Shown: positions 1 through 10,366 of the stretch, one piece after another | Numbering within the stretch: position 1 is the first letter of the stretch | Layout: every line of letters starts with the position of its first letter | The notes under the pieces: model-generated | Told to the model about the DNA's origin: nothing | Seen by the model: the letters and a program-made list of their open reading frames with translations, nothing else | Databases searched by the model: none | Program-made: the position numbers and the translations under genes | Assembly (NCBI RefSeq): GCF_033807575.1 | Contig: NC_084716.1 | Span: 6,014,001 to 6,078,000, forward strand | Direction of reading: 5' to 3' | DNA: 64,000 nt | Source of the DNA: Cydia pomonella | Lineage: Eukaryota; Arthropoda; Insecta; Lepidoptera; Tortricidae

Positions 1-2
1 GG

Positions 3-116
3 AGATGGCGGGACGATCTGGACGCATTTCGCAGCACCTGGACGGATGCTGCAGTTAATCGGGAAGATTGGAAGTCTAGGGGGGAGGCCATTGCCCAGCA
101 GTGGGACACTATATAG
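3..116 (+). pseudogene. 3' end of a non-LTR retrotransposon reverse transcriptase ORF
   Basis: An open frame entering from the left edge reads RWRDDLDAFRSTWTDAAV, then EDWKSRGEAIAQQWDTI, and stops with TAG at 114-116. The pattern W-R-DD-L and final EA-AQQW is typical of the last residues of lepidopteran LINE polyproteins (family knowledge). Only the final ~37 codons are in the window, so intactness upstream is unknown. It lies in the ALG11 intron that precedes the exon at 490. Confidence 0.6.
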
Positions 117-489
117 ACTCGTTAAAAATGTCTTGACATTCTTATGTCGATGACCCACGAAACAATTTCAGTTTCAAAACATTCGAAACGGATATACTTG
201 TACTGTAATCTTTTTGGTATTATTGATCTTGAATTATTATTATTTTTTCTTATTTGATGGTCCTTGTCATTGCACAAAAATGGTTTTCCTTTACAAGGAA
301 ATACGAGCAAAATTCCAGATCAAATTGGTCTTGGCTATCTTATTTCGATGGTCCCACTTCCTTTCAGATATATCGAAGCGGCCAAGGTGCTCTAAAATAT
401 CTGAACATGCACTTTAACACCTTGATGCTTTTCAGATATTTGTGAACACCTTGGTCGCCCCGATTTTGTACCTCTGACTTAAATTGCAG

Positions 490-3400
490 ATTAAACTGGT
501 ATTCGCCGGCGCGTGTCGCAACGCTGAAGATGAAGAGCGTGTCCAGAACCTCAAAGATTTGGCGAAGCATCTGTCTCTGGAGAACAGCGTGCAGTTCGTC
601 GTGAACGCTCCCTACGCGCAGCTGTTACAGCTGTACCAGACGTGCAGCATAGGGCTGCATGCTATGTGGAACGAGCACTTCGGAATCAGTAAGTTATTAA
701 ATTTTGACATCATTTTTCAATACTCTATCGCCAACTGTTACGCTTCTCTGACGACCGCGGTCAGGCCTAGTGTGTAGCTGCAGTGACCCTGCCTATGAAG
801 TTGATAGTCCTGGGTTAGAATCTCGGTAAGGGTTTTTTTTTGTAATTAGCACACATACATATCCCGGTCCTGTGCTTCCAGGAGTGACCAACAATCTTAT
901 GAATGTTCTAAGCATCGAGCTACCGGACGCCAGGCGCTCATTTAAGCCTTACGCTGCCCTGCCGGGCACATGTGGACGATTTTAGTATGCAAAATAAAAG
1001 CGCAGAGTTGAATGTGTTATTCGAAAGCCACCACCAATTCGTTAACCTTTTCAACGCTTTTCCACACGTGTCAAGAAATGCCATGGACGCCAAAAAGTTA
1101 ACTGGTGAAGAGCGAATAGTAAGCTTAACTGACAGTAGGAAAGTCGCTTTGACAACGTCCGCCATAGCCTTTTTAATGGTCATTGGCGTCGCGGGCACGA
1201 CAGACGATGACCGTTTTAGTGGTCTTTGGCGTTGAAAAGGTTAAACCTTGGTCCTCCTACCATCACTGTTTGACAAAATGTCCCGCTTATGTTTCTGTTT
1301 ATGTATAAGGGTTTAGTATAGAGTAAAATACTCTGTTTAGCGGTAAGCGCATTGTCATTTTCCCTACATTCCGTGATCGCATGCGTTCAAATCGCATAAA
1401 ACAACGTCGCGTTTTATTCTCAAACTAGTTACCATTCTTAAAATAAGTGTTTGCCAAAAGTTACCTTTTTCCAAATTTATTTATTACGTATGTGTAGTGG
1501 ATAGTGACCCTGCCTATGAAGCCGATGGTCCCGGGTTCAAATCCTGGTAAGGGCATTTATTCGTGTGATGAGCATAGATATTTGTTCCTGAGTCATGGGT
1601 GTTTTCTATGTATTGAAGTATTTATAAAATATTTATATATTATATATATCGTTGTATAAGTACCCTCAACACAAGCCTTATTGAGCTTACTGTGGGACTT
1701 AGTCAATTTGTGTAATAATGTCCTATAATATTTATTTATTTATTTATTTGTATATTATATATATCGTTGCCGGAGTACCCACAACACAAGACTTCTTGTC
1801 TTACCGTGGGACGTGGGAATTAGTCAATTTTTGTAAGAATGTCCCTACAGTATTTATTTATGTATGGTCGTGTTGATTTTTACGTGTACCTCTCCAGGCG
1901 TGGTAGAACTAATGGCCGCGGGTCTGATCACCATCGCGCACCGCTCGGGCGGCCCGCTGGCCGACATCGTGGAGACCAGCGACACCAGCCGGACTGGCTT
2001 CCTGTGCTCGGAGGCGGACGAGTACGCCCGCGCCATACTTGAAGTCATAGCCCTAGCGCCTGACGAGCGCCAGCGAATCATAGACGCCGCACGGTTAGTA
2101 TTATATGCCTACCGTGGCTTGGGTTTTGAGAGGCAGAATATATGGCTCTGTCTTCCTATCAGACAGGACATAACATCATATCGCGCCATACTTGAAGTCA
2201 TAGCGCCCGAAAAGCGCCAGTGAATCATAGACGCCGCACGGTTAGTATTGTATATTGTGGCTTTAACTTTTGAGAGGCAGAATATATGGCTCTGTCTTCC
2301 TATCAGACAGGACATAATATCGCGCTATACTCAGGATCAAAGCTTTGAAGAGAAGCAGAGAATTATAGACGCCGCACGGTTAGTATTGTATATTGTGGCT
2401 TTGACTTTTGAGAGGCAGAATATATGCTCTCTTGGCTATCAAACATAACATAATATCGCGCTATACTCAAGATAATAGCTTTAAAGAGAGGCGTATCATA
2501 GACGCCGCTAGTTGAGTATACTTACAGTCTGACTCTAACTCTTGAAAGGTAGAATAAATGGCGCAAGGGAAGACCCGTCAAGCAAGAAGAAGAAGCAAGA
2601 GCTTTCTATCATACTATATAATAGTTTTCCCTTTATGGCTGCGTCATACTAAGCGCTACAGCTCTAGCGCTTTGAGAACATCAGCGCAACTTAGTGTGTT
2701 ATTAAAGTTAATTCTGACTCACTTTTGAGAGGCAGAATATATGGCAGCATGTGGTCTCTATCATATTAGATATAGTAGAAACAATCTACACGAGGCTGAC
2801 GAGTACCTCCGCGCCATATTTGAAACCATAGCTCTAGCGCTTGAGGAGAGGCAGCTAATCATAGACGTCGCACGATTAGTGTTATACTTACACGAACTTA
2901 ACTTATCGTGTTACTGAAGTTTTGAATGTGGCTATCCATTTTGAGAGACAAGATATACGGAAGTCGGCTTTGTCTCTTCGTCTTTCTGTAATATGCGGTG
3001 CGTACCGTATGTCCATCGATGTTTAACTGGAGATATGCCTTCGTATATATTTGGATTTTTATGTGTTACACTCTCATATTAAAACGACTAGCTAGATTGC
3101 TCTGAAAATTTGTAGTTACAATAGGATAAGGTACATCTATGCCTGTAATAAGTTTATGTAGCTTCAGAAACTATAGTTACGAAAATACAGCGAATTTAAG
3201 TTTTTCATACAAAACTTGTTTTTGTTCTATTTTGTTTTGTCATAGAGAAATAAGAAGTAAGCTGTGCTCTTTACATACATCGGTTTTAGTACCAAAACGC
3301 TTATTATTTTCGTAGTCGACATCTACTGGTAGCGTCAAGCAGCAGATTTATCAGTACCTACAGCTACTTGACAATAGATGTCGCGACGAACGAAAAGTCT

Positions 3401-3800
3401 AACGCTCAACAAATTTCAGCTAGAATATTAGGAGTTATTATCATAACCTGGTTAACCGGAACTCTATTTTCAATTCCTTCTGCTTGTAATATTAGTTGTA
3501 AATTATTGAGAAAATACAATTTTCGTCAGTCGCGATACCTGAGACATCTAGTGTCAAGTACCGGTACTGATAATTCCGCTACTCGATGCTAGATGTCGAC
3601 TACGAAAATAATAAGCGTTTTGGTACCAAAACTGATGTATGGAGTGAGCAGATGCTTTCTTATTTCTCTATGCTCGGACAGAAATATTTTCTAATAAACT
3701 GTTTTTATTTTCCAGGGCATCTGTAGATCGGTTCTCCACTTTGGAGTTCGAGAAGACCTTCCTTCGGGTGGCAGAACCTCTGATGAAGCTCGACTCGTAG
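490..3800 (+). CDS. ALG11: ALG11, GDP-Man:Man3GlcNAc2-PP-dolichol alpha-1,2-mannosyltransferase (C-terminal three exons)
   Basis: ALG11 adds the fourth and fifth mannoses to dolichol-linked oligosaccharide on the cytosolic face of the ER (known for the family). Coding exons seen: 490-688, 1898-2093 and 3716-3800 (stop TAG). Phases join cleanly (0 to 1, 1 to 2, 2 to stop) at consensus splice sites: ttgcag/A, atca/gtaag, ctccag/G, cacg/gttag, ttccag/G. The peptide has the GT-B/GT4 EX7E motif, read NEHFGISVVELMAAG across the 688/1898 junction, preceded by SIGLHAMW and followed by HRSGGPLADIVE. The last exon reads EKTFLRVAEPLMKLDS. These are conserved C-terminal landmarks. The N-terminal half must lie left of the window. 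The middle exon is followed by five decayed copies of its own 3' end. A SINE tail ends about 35 bp before its acceptor. Confidence 0.95.
777..900 (+). repeat. partial tRNA-derived SINE
   Basis: The stretch 'agtgaccctgcctatgaag' followed by a degraded B-box and 'ggtaagggttt' matches the better copies at 1495 and 48222. Its 3' half differs or is missing. Confidence 0.55.
1042..1244. mobile_element. piggyBac-type MITE, copy 1
   Basis: 203 bp bounded by TTAACCTTTTCAACGC and its exact inverse GCGTTGAAAAGGTTAA. Both ends carry TTAA, the target site of piggyBac transposases (family knowledge). There is no coding capacity. Related copies are at 12435-12631 and about 31654-31836; all share an internal 'cgtccgccata' / 'ggcacgac' segment. 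It sits in an ALG11 intron. Confidence 0.75.
1495..1862 (+). mobile_element. tRNA-derived SINE with a second, tandem 3' half
   Basis: Begins with a tRNA-like head (agtgaccctgcctatgaag, B-box GGTTCAAATCC) and continues through 'gagtcatgggtgtt', a TATA-rich stretch and 'ccttattgagcttactgtgg' to a TTTA-repeat tail near 1735. The TATA-rich half is then repeated at about 1740-1862 in a diverged form. The same element is at 48222-48475. The second tail ends about 35 bp before the ALG11 exon at 1898, so it contributes the sequence around the branchpoint region. Confidence 0.8.
2110..2890 (+). repeat. five decayed copies of the 3' part of ALG11 exon 1898-2093, with donor and intron flank
   Basis: Copies of the exon end (ATACTTGAAGTCATAGC ... 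GACGCCGCACGgttagt) recur at about 2184-2241, 2323-2379, 2459-2511, 2640-2700 and 2796-2875. They are separated by copies of the following intron (ttttgagaggcagaatatatgg). The first two keep the exact donor CACGgttagt. The first has an in-frame TGA, and later ones carry deletions. None has the original acceptor. The copy near 2796 reaches further into the exon (GAGGCTGACGAGTACC) than the others, so the duplications had different end points. They are not expected to be coding. Confidence 0.85.
3240..3673. mobile_element. long-terminal-inverted-repeat MITE
   Basis: Arms at about 3240-3330 and 3588-3673 are inverted copies. Examples are 'catagagaaataagaa' with 'ttcttatttctctatg', and 'ggttttagtacc' with 'ggtaccaaaact', both continuing through 'cgcttattattttcgtagtcgac'. 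The interior of about 250 bp has no convincing ORF. It ends about 40 bp before the acceptor of the last ALG11 exon. Confidence 0.75.
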
Positions 3801-4916
3801 AATTATTAATGTAAGCACCGATACTTAATTGTGAGGTACTACCAATCTGGGTGACCTTAGCTTACATATATACCTATAAATAATTCTGTAATATTTGCTA
3901 GAGTTAGACCATGATAAATCTGCAGCGATTTTGATAGCCCAGAGTCCCAGACTGTGCAAGTGACATTTAAACGTAAAACTTCTATGAAATGATGACGTTT
4001 ACATAATACTTGCTCAGTCGTTGCCGAGTTATCTTGGTCTAACTATAAAATTGTTTAACTATTTTTGATTTAAAAAATGTTTATAAGTAGAGATTGTGTT
4101 ATAGTAAGTAAAATGTGGTTTATATATAGACCAGCGGTTGAACAAAAATGGGTTTCGATAATATTAAAGTTTTTTCTTTTTTGATATGTCATTGGGAGTA
4201 TGTTAAATAATACTTTGGTAAAAAGTTAGAAATTTTAAGGTTGTGCTTTCTGTTATATTTAAATATTTTAATTTTTGCTAATAACTAAGTAAATATAGAA
4301 TTAAAGTTACAGAAAACTTTAGCATATCGAATAACACTTCAATTTATGTACAATTTTCAGTTTTTAGAAATCTGGAACAGCTGCTTTCTAGTAAACGTAA
4401 AAACACGAGTTATTTTGTAAATATAGAATTAGAGTTGCTGATATTGCAAAATTACGATATTATCGATCAACTTAGTATTCTAGTAAAAAGTTAGACATGT
4501 AGACAATGTGCTTGTCTAGATATTGATTTCAGGTTAAGCAGTATAGCTAATATTGAATTAAAGTTTGTAGAGTTAATAATAATCGATCATCAACAATGAT
4601 CTCAGTTACTAAACAAAAATTTAGAAATATAAAATCACGGCGACACTCATTACTGATATGTATGCATTCCTTGCTTATATAAATACGTTACGTTTCAAAC
4701 GCGCGGCAAGTTTGCGCGCGCCGCGCGCTGTGGCAGGAGGCAGCGAACAACGGTAGTGGGGAGCGGGGTGCCCTTGACTGCGTCTACGGTCCATCAAAAA
4801 AATTCCTAAAGCGTGTTTTAAATTAATAGCAATAGAAAATTGTTATTTTGTTGTTACTATAATAGGTATTGCCCGCGGTTTCGTTCACGTAGAATTCGTT
4901 ATCGCGTTACATGAAT
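3801..4916. other. ALG11 3' flank, AT-rich, with a 130-bp spaced motif and a GC-rich block
   Basis: No ORF is supported here. A motif resembling ATATTGAATTAAAGTT occurs near 4287, 4422 and 4551, about 130 bp apart. A CpG-dense block (about 4695-4795) follows. The same arrangement occurs in inverse order at 8980-9520, suggesting two related copies in inverted orientation. Confidence 0.5.
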
Positions 4917-5110
4917 ATTATTTATTTATTTAAACTTTATTGAACAAACAAAAAAAAAAACACAAATGGCGGACTTAATGCCAAAAGGCATTCTCTACCA
5001 GTCAACCATTGGGTCAAATAGAGACAAAAAAAACACATTCTCATACAGATGACCACCCTTCCTTGTACCATTTTAAAAGCCAGTTGCAGCTTTTCTTTCC
5101 CGATTTTTTT
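4917..5110 (-). repeat. LINE 3' untranslated tail
   Basis: Read on the minus strand it ends with 'tttgacccaatggttgactgg', 'gaatgccttttggcatta', a variant of 'gccatttgt' and a (TTTA) tail. The same sequence lies in plus orientation at 63015-63150. This is a recurrent lepidopteran LINE end (family knowledge). Confidence 0.65.
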
Positions 5111-5509
5111 CAGATGTTTGGACTTGGTATTTTCCTCGCGATAGTTATTTGTTTTAAGGGGAATGTTGTTGTTAACCGCTAATGCTAATATTGATAACCG
5201 ATAGTTATATAGAGATACGTTATAAGGTATATGCACCCTCATGTTATTTATTTCTAATAAGAAATAAATGTAAGACAAAATTCACAGTGATACATTTCAA
5301 GTAGGTTGCCTTGTAAGATTGCGTACGGATAGTATTTTTGTTTGTTATTTCATCGTATGATATATCAAATGAAAGCTTATTTGAAAGTTGCCGTATTAAA
5401 AAAGTTGGTCCAGTTAATGGTCGCCTAGATTAACCGATTTTTATATAAAATGTAGGCAACCATGGACTGGACCAACTTGTTAAAAAGGCAACCTAGTACA
5501 GTTAGTAAT

Positions 5510-6085
5510 ATAGTACCTGGGCGACCGAGCTTTGCTCGGTTATAACTATTTATTGTAATATGGTGGTGATAATGTACATAAACTTAAAAAGTAAAATGTG
5601 AACTGACAATTATTATTATTTACAATCGATTTTAACATTACAGCACTTGTCACAGAGTAACGCCATCTATTGTCGATTTCTCTTATTACATAGGTCATTT
5701 TTTTTTACTAAATTAAACTTGTGTAAAACAATAAAAATTAAAAAATTATATAATAACTTGAACATATAAAAAAAACAAAAGTTAGTCACCGGGCGAGATT
5801 CGAACCCGTAACACTCGTTTAGCAGTCCGCGTCTTAACCCGCTGGACCAGACGGACAGTGGCCGGCAACACGAAATTAGTGACCATATTCTGCGTCGAAA
5901 GAAAAACGCATGAAAACTCGAAAACATGCGTTTTCCCAAACATAAGACTAATCTAGATAGATTGTATACCCCCAAAAACCCTTATATACCAAATTTCAGC
6001 GAAATCGTTAGAGCCGTTTCCGAGATCACAGAAATATAATTATATATATATATACAAGAATTGCTCGTTTAAAGGTATGAGATAA
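5510..6085 (-). mobile_element. composite Helitron-like element carrying a tRNA-like sequence, copy 1
   Basis: On the minus strand it runs from 'ttatctcatacctttaaacg' (6085) through 'cggaaacggctctaacgatttcg' to a terminal hairpin, CCGAGCAAAGCTCGG, then 'tcgcccaggtacta' (5510). About 5781-5860 is tRNA-like: A-box-like TGGTCCAGCGGGTTAAG and B-box GGGTTCGAATC. The same composite is at 7880-8344, and a form lacking the tRNA-like part is at 30281-30480. The hairpin near one end suggests Helitron ancestry, but no CTRR terminus was confirmed. Confidence 0.6.
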
Positions 6086-6239
6086 AATAACTTTTCTTTT
6101 GATATATCATGTGACGTTTTCGTTTACACACTGAAAGCACAGTGTAAAAAGTAACAGTGGGCCGACGCCTTTGATGTTTGCGTAAATGCCGACACCGCTC
6201 AAGGTCTCCGTACCTACCTAGGGTTATCACAGACTTACA

Positions 6240-7265
6240 CAACTGCCCAAAAGAGGATGGAAATGTTTTTAGTTTTCATGTTGTATGATGTATGTGTACT
6301 AATTTTACAAATGACGTCCATTTTGGAAATAAAGATGGCGGACGTCACTTTTTTGAAAAAGTCGTCATGGGTGTTGTTTTCTGGGTTTTTAGGGGTGTGG
6401 ATTTCAAAAATGGCATCTATTTTGAAAATAAATATGGCGGACGCTACTTTTTGAAATGGGTGTCGATGTGTGTAGCCGTGATATCAACCACCTTTAATTC
6501 TAAAATGGTCTCTATTTTTGAAATCTGCACCAACAAGAACCGCCAAAATTGACGTCATTTTTGTAATTGGAACCCCGAGGAACCTCGGAGATGACACCCA
6601 TATCGATTTTTAAGAAAAATTAATGTCCGCCATCTTGGATTTCAAAATAGACGTCATTTTCGTAATCGGAATCCTGAGGAACCTCGGATATGACACCCAT
6701 ATCGACTTTTAAGAAAAAATATGTTCCGCCATCTTGGATTTCAAAATGAACCTCATTTTCGTAATCGGATCCCCGAGGAACCTCGGAGATGACACCCATA
6801 TCGATTTTTAAGAAAAATTAATGTCCGCCATCTTGGATTTCAAAATGAACGTCATTTTCGTAATTGGAACCCCGAGGAACCTCGGAGATGACACCCATAT
6901 CGATTTTTATTAATGTCCGCCATCTTGGATTTCAAAATAGACGTCATTTTCGTAATCGGAATCCCGAGGAACCTCGGATATGACACCCATATCGACTTAA
7001 GAAAAAATAATTTCCGCCATCTTGGATTTCAAAATGAACGTCATTTTCGTAATCGGATCCCCGAGGAACCTCGGAGATGACACCCATGTCGATTTTTAAG
7101 AAAAAATTATGTTCGCCATCTTGGATTGCAAAATGGACGTCATTTTCGTAATCGAAACCTCGAAGAACCTCGGAGATGACACCCATACCGATTTTTAAGA
7201 AAAATTAATGTCCGCCATCTTGGGTTCCATAATGGATGTCATTTTCGTAATCGGCACCCTGAGGA
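6240..7265. repeat. tandem ~100-bp array with an inverted left flank
   Basis: From about 6545 to 7265 there are seven units, each containing 'cctcgga(g/t)atgacacccat', 'tttttaagaaaaa', 'gtccgccatcttggattt' and 'gtcattttcgtaatcgga'; unit starts are 90-100 bp apart. From 6300 to 6540 the same words appear on the opposite strand (aaatatggcggac, gggtgtcgatgtg). Minus-strand frames stay open because the unit is short. I do not regard them as genes. Confidence 0.8.
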
Positions 7266-7489
7266 CTTTAAAAAATAATGAAAACATCAAATACTACATG
7301 ATACATATACAAACAGAAGCAAGAAACAATTTCTTGCTTTTTAAAGTCTTAAACTACTCATAATTTCTTAAAATAAGTTATAAAACATGTCCGCCATTTT
7401 GAATTTGAAAATTGATATCATAATTATGATATATTTTTGTTTACACTGAGACAAATAATTAGCACATGTCGTATGAAATATTTTAATTG

Positions 7490-7860
7490 TGTGTTTTTTT
7501 TATTTTTTTTTATACTACGTCGGTGGCAAACAAGCATACGGCCTGCCTGATGGTAAGCAGTATCCGTAGCCTATGTACGCCTGCAACTCCAGAGGAGTTA
7601 CATGCGCGTTGCCGACCCTAACACCCTCCCACCCCTCGTTGAGCTCTGGCAACCTTACTCACCGGCAGGAACACAACACTATGAGTAGGGTCTAGTGTTA
7701 TTTGGCTGCGATTTTCTGTAAGGTGGAGGTACTTCCCCAGTTGGGTTCTGCTCTAGATCTGGAATGACATCCGCTGTGCTGTGCCCTACCACACAGAGCC
7801 AGATGACATTTACAATGCCCATACCTCTCTTATAATGCCTGTGCTAAAAATGTGATTGCG
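7490..7860 (-). mobile_element. LINE 3' end, minus orientation
   Basis: On the minus strand this reads 'gggcacagcacagcgg', 'ccagatctagagcag', 'gttagggtcggcaacgcgc', 'taccatcaggcaggcc' and 'gtttgccaccgacgtagta' followed by an A-rich tail. A plus-strand copy at 30530-31145 carries the upstream coding remnant of the same family. Short tails of it are at 11555-11650, 13776-13870 and about 59860-59935. Confidence 0.75.
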
Positions 7861-7879
7861 AACTACCTGCAATAACTAT

Positions 7880-8344
7880 ACAGTACCTGGGCGACCGAGC
7901 TTTGCTCGGTTATAATTAACTATTTATTGTAATATGGTGGTGTATAGGTGATAATCTTAACTACATTCTTTTACTAAACTAAACTTGTCTAAAACAATAA
8001 AAATTAAAAAAAATATATATAAAATTGAACATATAAAAAAAAAAAGTTAGTCACCAGGCGAGATTCGAACCCGTAACACTCGTTTAGCAGTCCGCGTCTT
8101 AACCCGCTGGACCAGACGGACAGTGGCCGGCAACACGAAATTAGCGACCATATTCTGCATCGAAAGAAAAACGCATGAAAACTCGAAAACACGCGTTTTC
8201 CCAAACATAAGACTAATCTAGATCGATTGTTTACCCCCAAAAACCCCCATATACCAAATTTCAGCAAAATCGTTAGAGCCGTTTCCGAGATCCCGGAAAT
8301 ATATATATACATACAAGAATTGCTCGTTTAAAGGTATAAGATAA
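7880..8344 (-). mobile_element. composite Helitron-like element carrying a tRNA-like sequence, copy 2
   Basis: Same order of parts as at 5510-6085, including the tRNA-like segment (about 8046-8125) at the same internal position and the CCGAGCAAAGCTCGG hairpin at the end near 7895. Differences between copies are scattered substitutions and small indels, so both derive from one composite parent. Confidence 0.6.
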
Positions 8345-8557
8345 TTAGGCATTAAAACACTCGTGTGATCTTTTTAAGAAACTCACTTCGTTCGTTTCCT
8401 AAGCCCACACTCGTGTATTTTAATGCCTTTTATTATGTAGCAGTAACATAAACTACTAATATATGTTGAAAGTAAGTACAGGCGGCTAACACAATGGTAC
8501 CAAAAGACAAAAGTTTTGAAAATGTAATTTTCATCATCGTCACTTGGCTGTACATTT

Positions 8558-8669
8558 GAGGGCCTATCGCGAACCACGTTCGACGTGTTACCTCTCTGTC
8601 GCACTTGTAAATTCGTACGTAAGTATGACAGGGAGGCAACACGTCGAACGTGGTTCGCGGTAAGCCCTC
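8558..8669. mobile_element. palindromic MITE, about 112 bp
   Basis: Near-perfect inverted arms GAGGGC-TATCGCGAACCACG ... CGTGGTTCGCGGTAAGCCCTC enclose about 40 bp. There is no coding capacity. Confidence 0.75.
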
Positions 8670-8979
8670 TGATGCCACCTCCATTAGTCTTTTGTACGCC
8701 GGTATAGCCTTCGACTCAATGTATAATCTACACTTTTTATGGAAACGTAGTTCCTCCTTCCCGTAGAAATATTTAACTTTCCCATCACCAAGAAAGATTA
8801 TTTGCTCGCAGTTATTAACTGCTCAATTCCTCGTTTTTTCTCTGTTACTAAGTCAGTACAGTACACATATCAAACATTTTTCACTCATTTTGAAGTCATA
8901 ATAACTTTTATTCTATAATTAAATTCATGTAATGTCCGCATCTAATTTATGTGCACGATAAACAAACAAATGAATGATT

Positions 8980-9540
8980 TGAAAGAAAAGACAAACAGCG
9001 CTTGCGAAGCTGAGCGGGGGGCGCGGGCGGGGTGAGGTATCTATCGCTCACTAGGTCGGCTACGATAGGCTCCCGCGCGCCGAGCCGACATGTTGACGGA
9101 CCAGCGCGGCGTGGTTATGAATTTCGCGCCTTTTTAAGTTGATTTTACTATTACAATGCAAGCTACACACAGATATTTCTACCTTTCCATAAAATGGCTG
9201 CATATATTATTTTATAGTAATAGACTTATCTCTACGGACTTTAATTCAATATTAGATCTTACAGGACAAAAAACGCTTATTAATTGTAAAGCACATATCC
9301 TATTCTTCTAATTTTTTGCCTTGCCTATTAACTTAAGAATTTAGATATGATATTGTGGATTTTTCAAACTTTAATTCAATATTGACAAAATAATAAGCTA
9401 ATTTGAGTTTGACAAAGTAGCACGTTGATTTTTTTTCTAAAAAATTGATAGCATAAAGCCTCATACATATTATAAAAGACGATGCTTAAATTTTGTACTT
9501 TAATTCAATATTCAAAATTCATCAATAAAAATACATAAAT
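8980..9540. other. GC-rich block plus three-fold ~131-bp spaced motif, inverted relative to 4287-4795
   Basis: About 8996-9115 is CpG-dense in otherwise AT-rich DNA. It is followed by three occurrences of ACTTTAATTCAATATT (near 9238, 9369 and 9502; spacing 131 and 133). This mirrors the 3801-4916 region on the opposite strand. It could be the two ends of a large element or two independent copies. No gene is seen. Confidence 0.5.
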
Positions 9541-10217
9541 ACCTTATTTATATCTAACGCTCGTTCTAAATTTTCTTCATATATTACAAATATGCTTAAA
9601 AATATGTCCCATACCAGATAAACATCACTTTTCACTCTTTAGAATTATCGAAACTTATAGGGCAAAAATCCGGTCCCACTATTGGTCTAATAATATATTT
9701 GTAGATAATATATTGGGTCATTACCTATGAAATTGGCGTCTTTGTTCATAAGTATTAGTCATGTCATAGTTTATTTATATTTTAATAGTAACTTCGAAGT
9801 ATTTTTTAATTTCATTAGTGCGCTACATAATAACGATTTTACATACAATTATTTGCTACTTTTATTGTTTTATGTATTCAGAATACCGCCCTGAAAACAG
9901 CTCTTTTCATGTGCTGCCGGCTCGAGTACTTAAATGACTTATATTTTTCTGACGGGACAGAATTTAAAGAAAACATTAGTTATAAAATGTGCCTTAAAAA
10001 TGTCTCAGATTACTGGCAAAAACTTGTTTGGTTTGAAAATGCCATCACAAAATAATCCGCAAAATTCATTGTATGAAAAATCGAATTTCGTTAAAGTTCT
10101 CCATACAAAACGCTGATTTCATAGGTAATGACCTAATATTAGAAATTTTCTCATCCTTTTTATAAGAAAAACATTTGACGTCGCCTTATTGGGTAGTACC
10201 ACACATTTATGTCACCT
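9541..10217. other. AT-rich intergenic DNA, nothing recognised
   Basis: A 60-codon open frame at 9934 is not convincing: it shows no family resemblance, no splice context and AT-driven composition. Confidence 0.5.
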
Positions 10218-10366
10218 GCCAGCGTAGCCAACATGCCAATTGTTAACGCTTCGTAGCGAACGAAACGCAACTGTCACTGTCGCCTTAATATATAATAAGA
10301 GTGATAGAGAGAGCTGACTACACCGCGTTACGGAGCGTTAACGATTGGTATGTTGGCTACGCGGGT
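10218..10366. mobile_element. palindromic MITE, about 145 bp
   Basis: Inverted arms GCGTAGCCAACATGCCAAT ... ATTGGTATGTTGGCTACGC with 'gttaacgc' / 'gcgttaac' continuing inward. The interior has no ORF. Confidence 0.75.

Noticed and set aside
3368..3592. 74-codon ORF with hydrophobic stretch
   Set aside because: Lies wholly inside the long-arm MITE at 3240-3673; no family features.
5781..5860. Possible tRNA gene (also 8046-8125, 1500-1550, 49240-49302)
   Set aside because: A- and B-box-like words are present but no acceptor stem pairs. All lie inside dispersed repeats, so they are SINE or composite-element parts.
5667..5975. 102-codon ORF and its near twin at 8004-8312
   Set aside because: Two translations of the same composite mobile element. 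Similarity reflects shared repeat DNA, not a gene pair.
6944..7186. Minus-strand repeat protein (EVLRGFDYENDVHF-type repeats)
   Set aside because: The frame is open only because the ~100-bp tandem unit lacks a stop in that frame. It has no start context, splice context or family resemblance.
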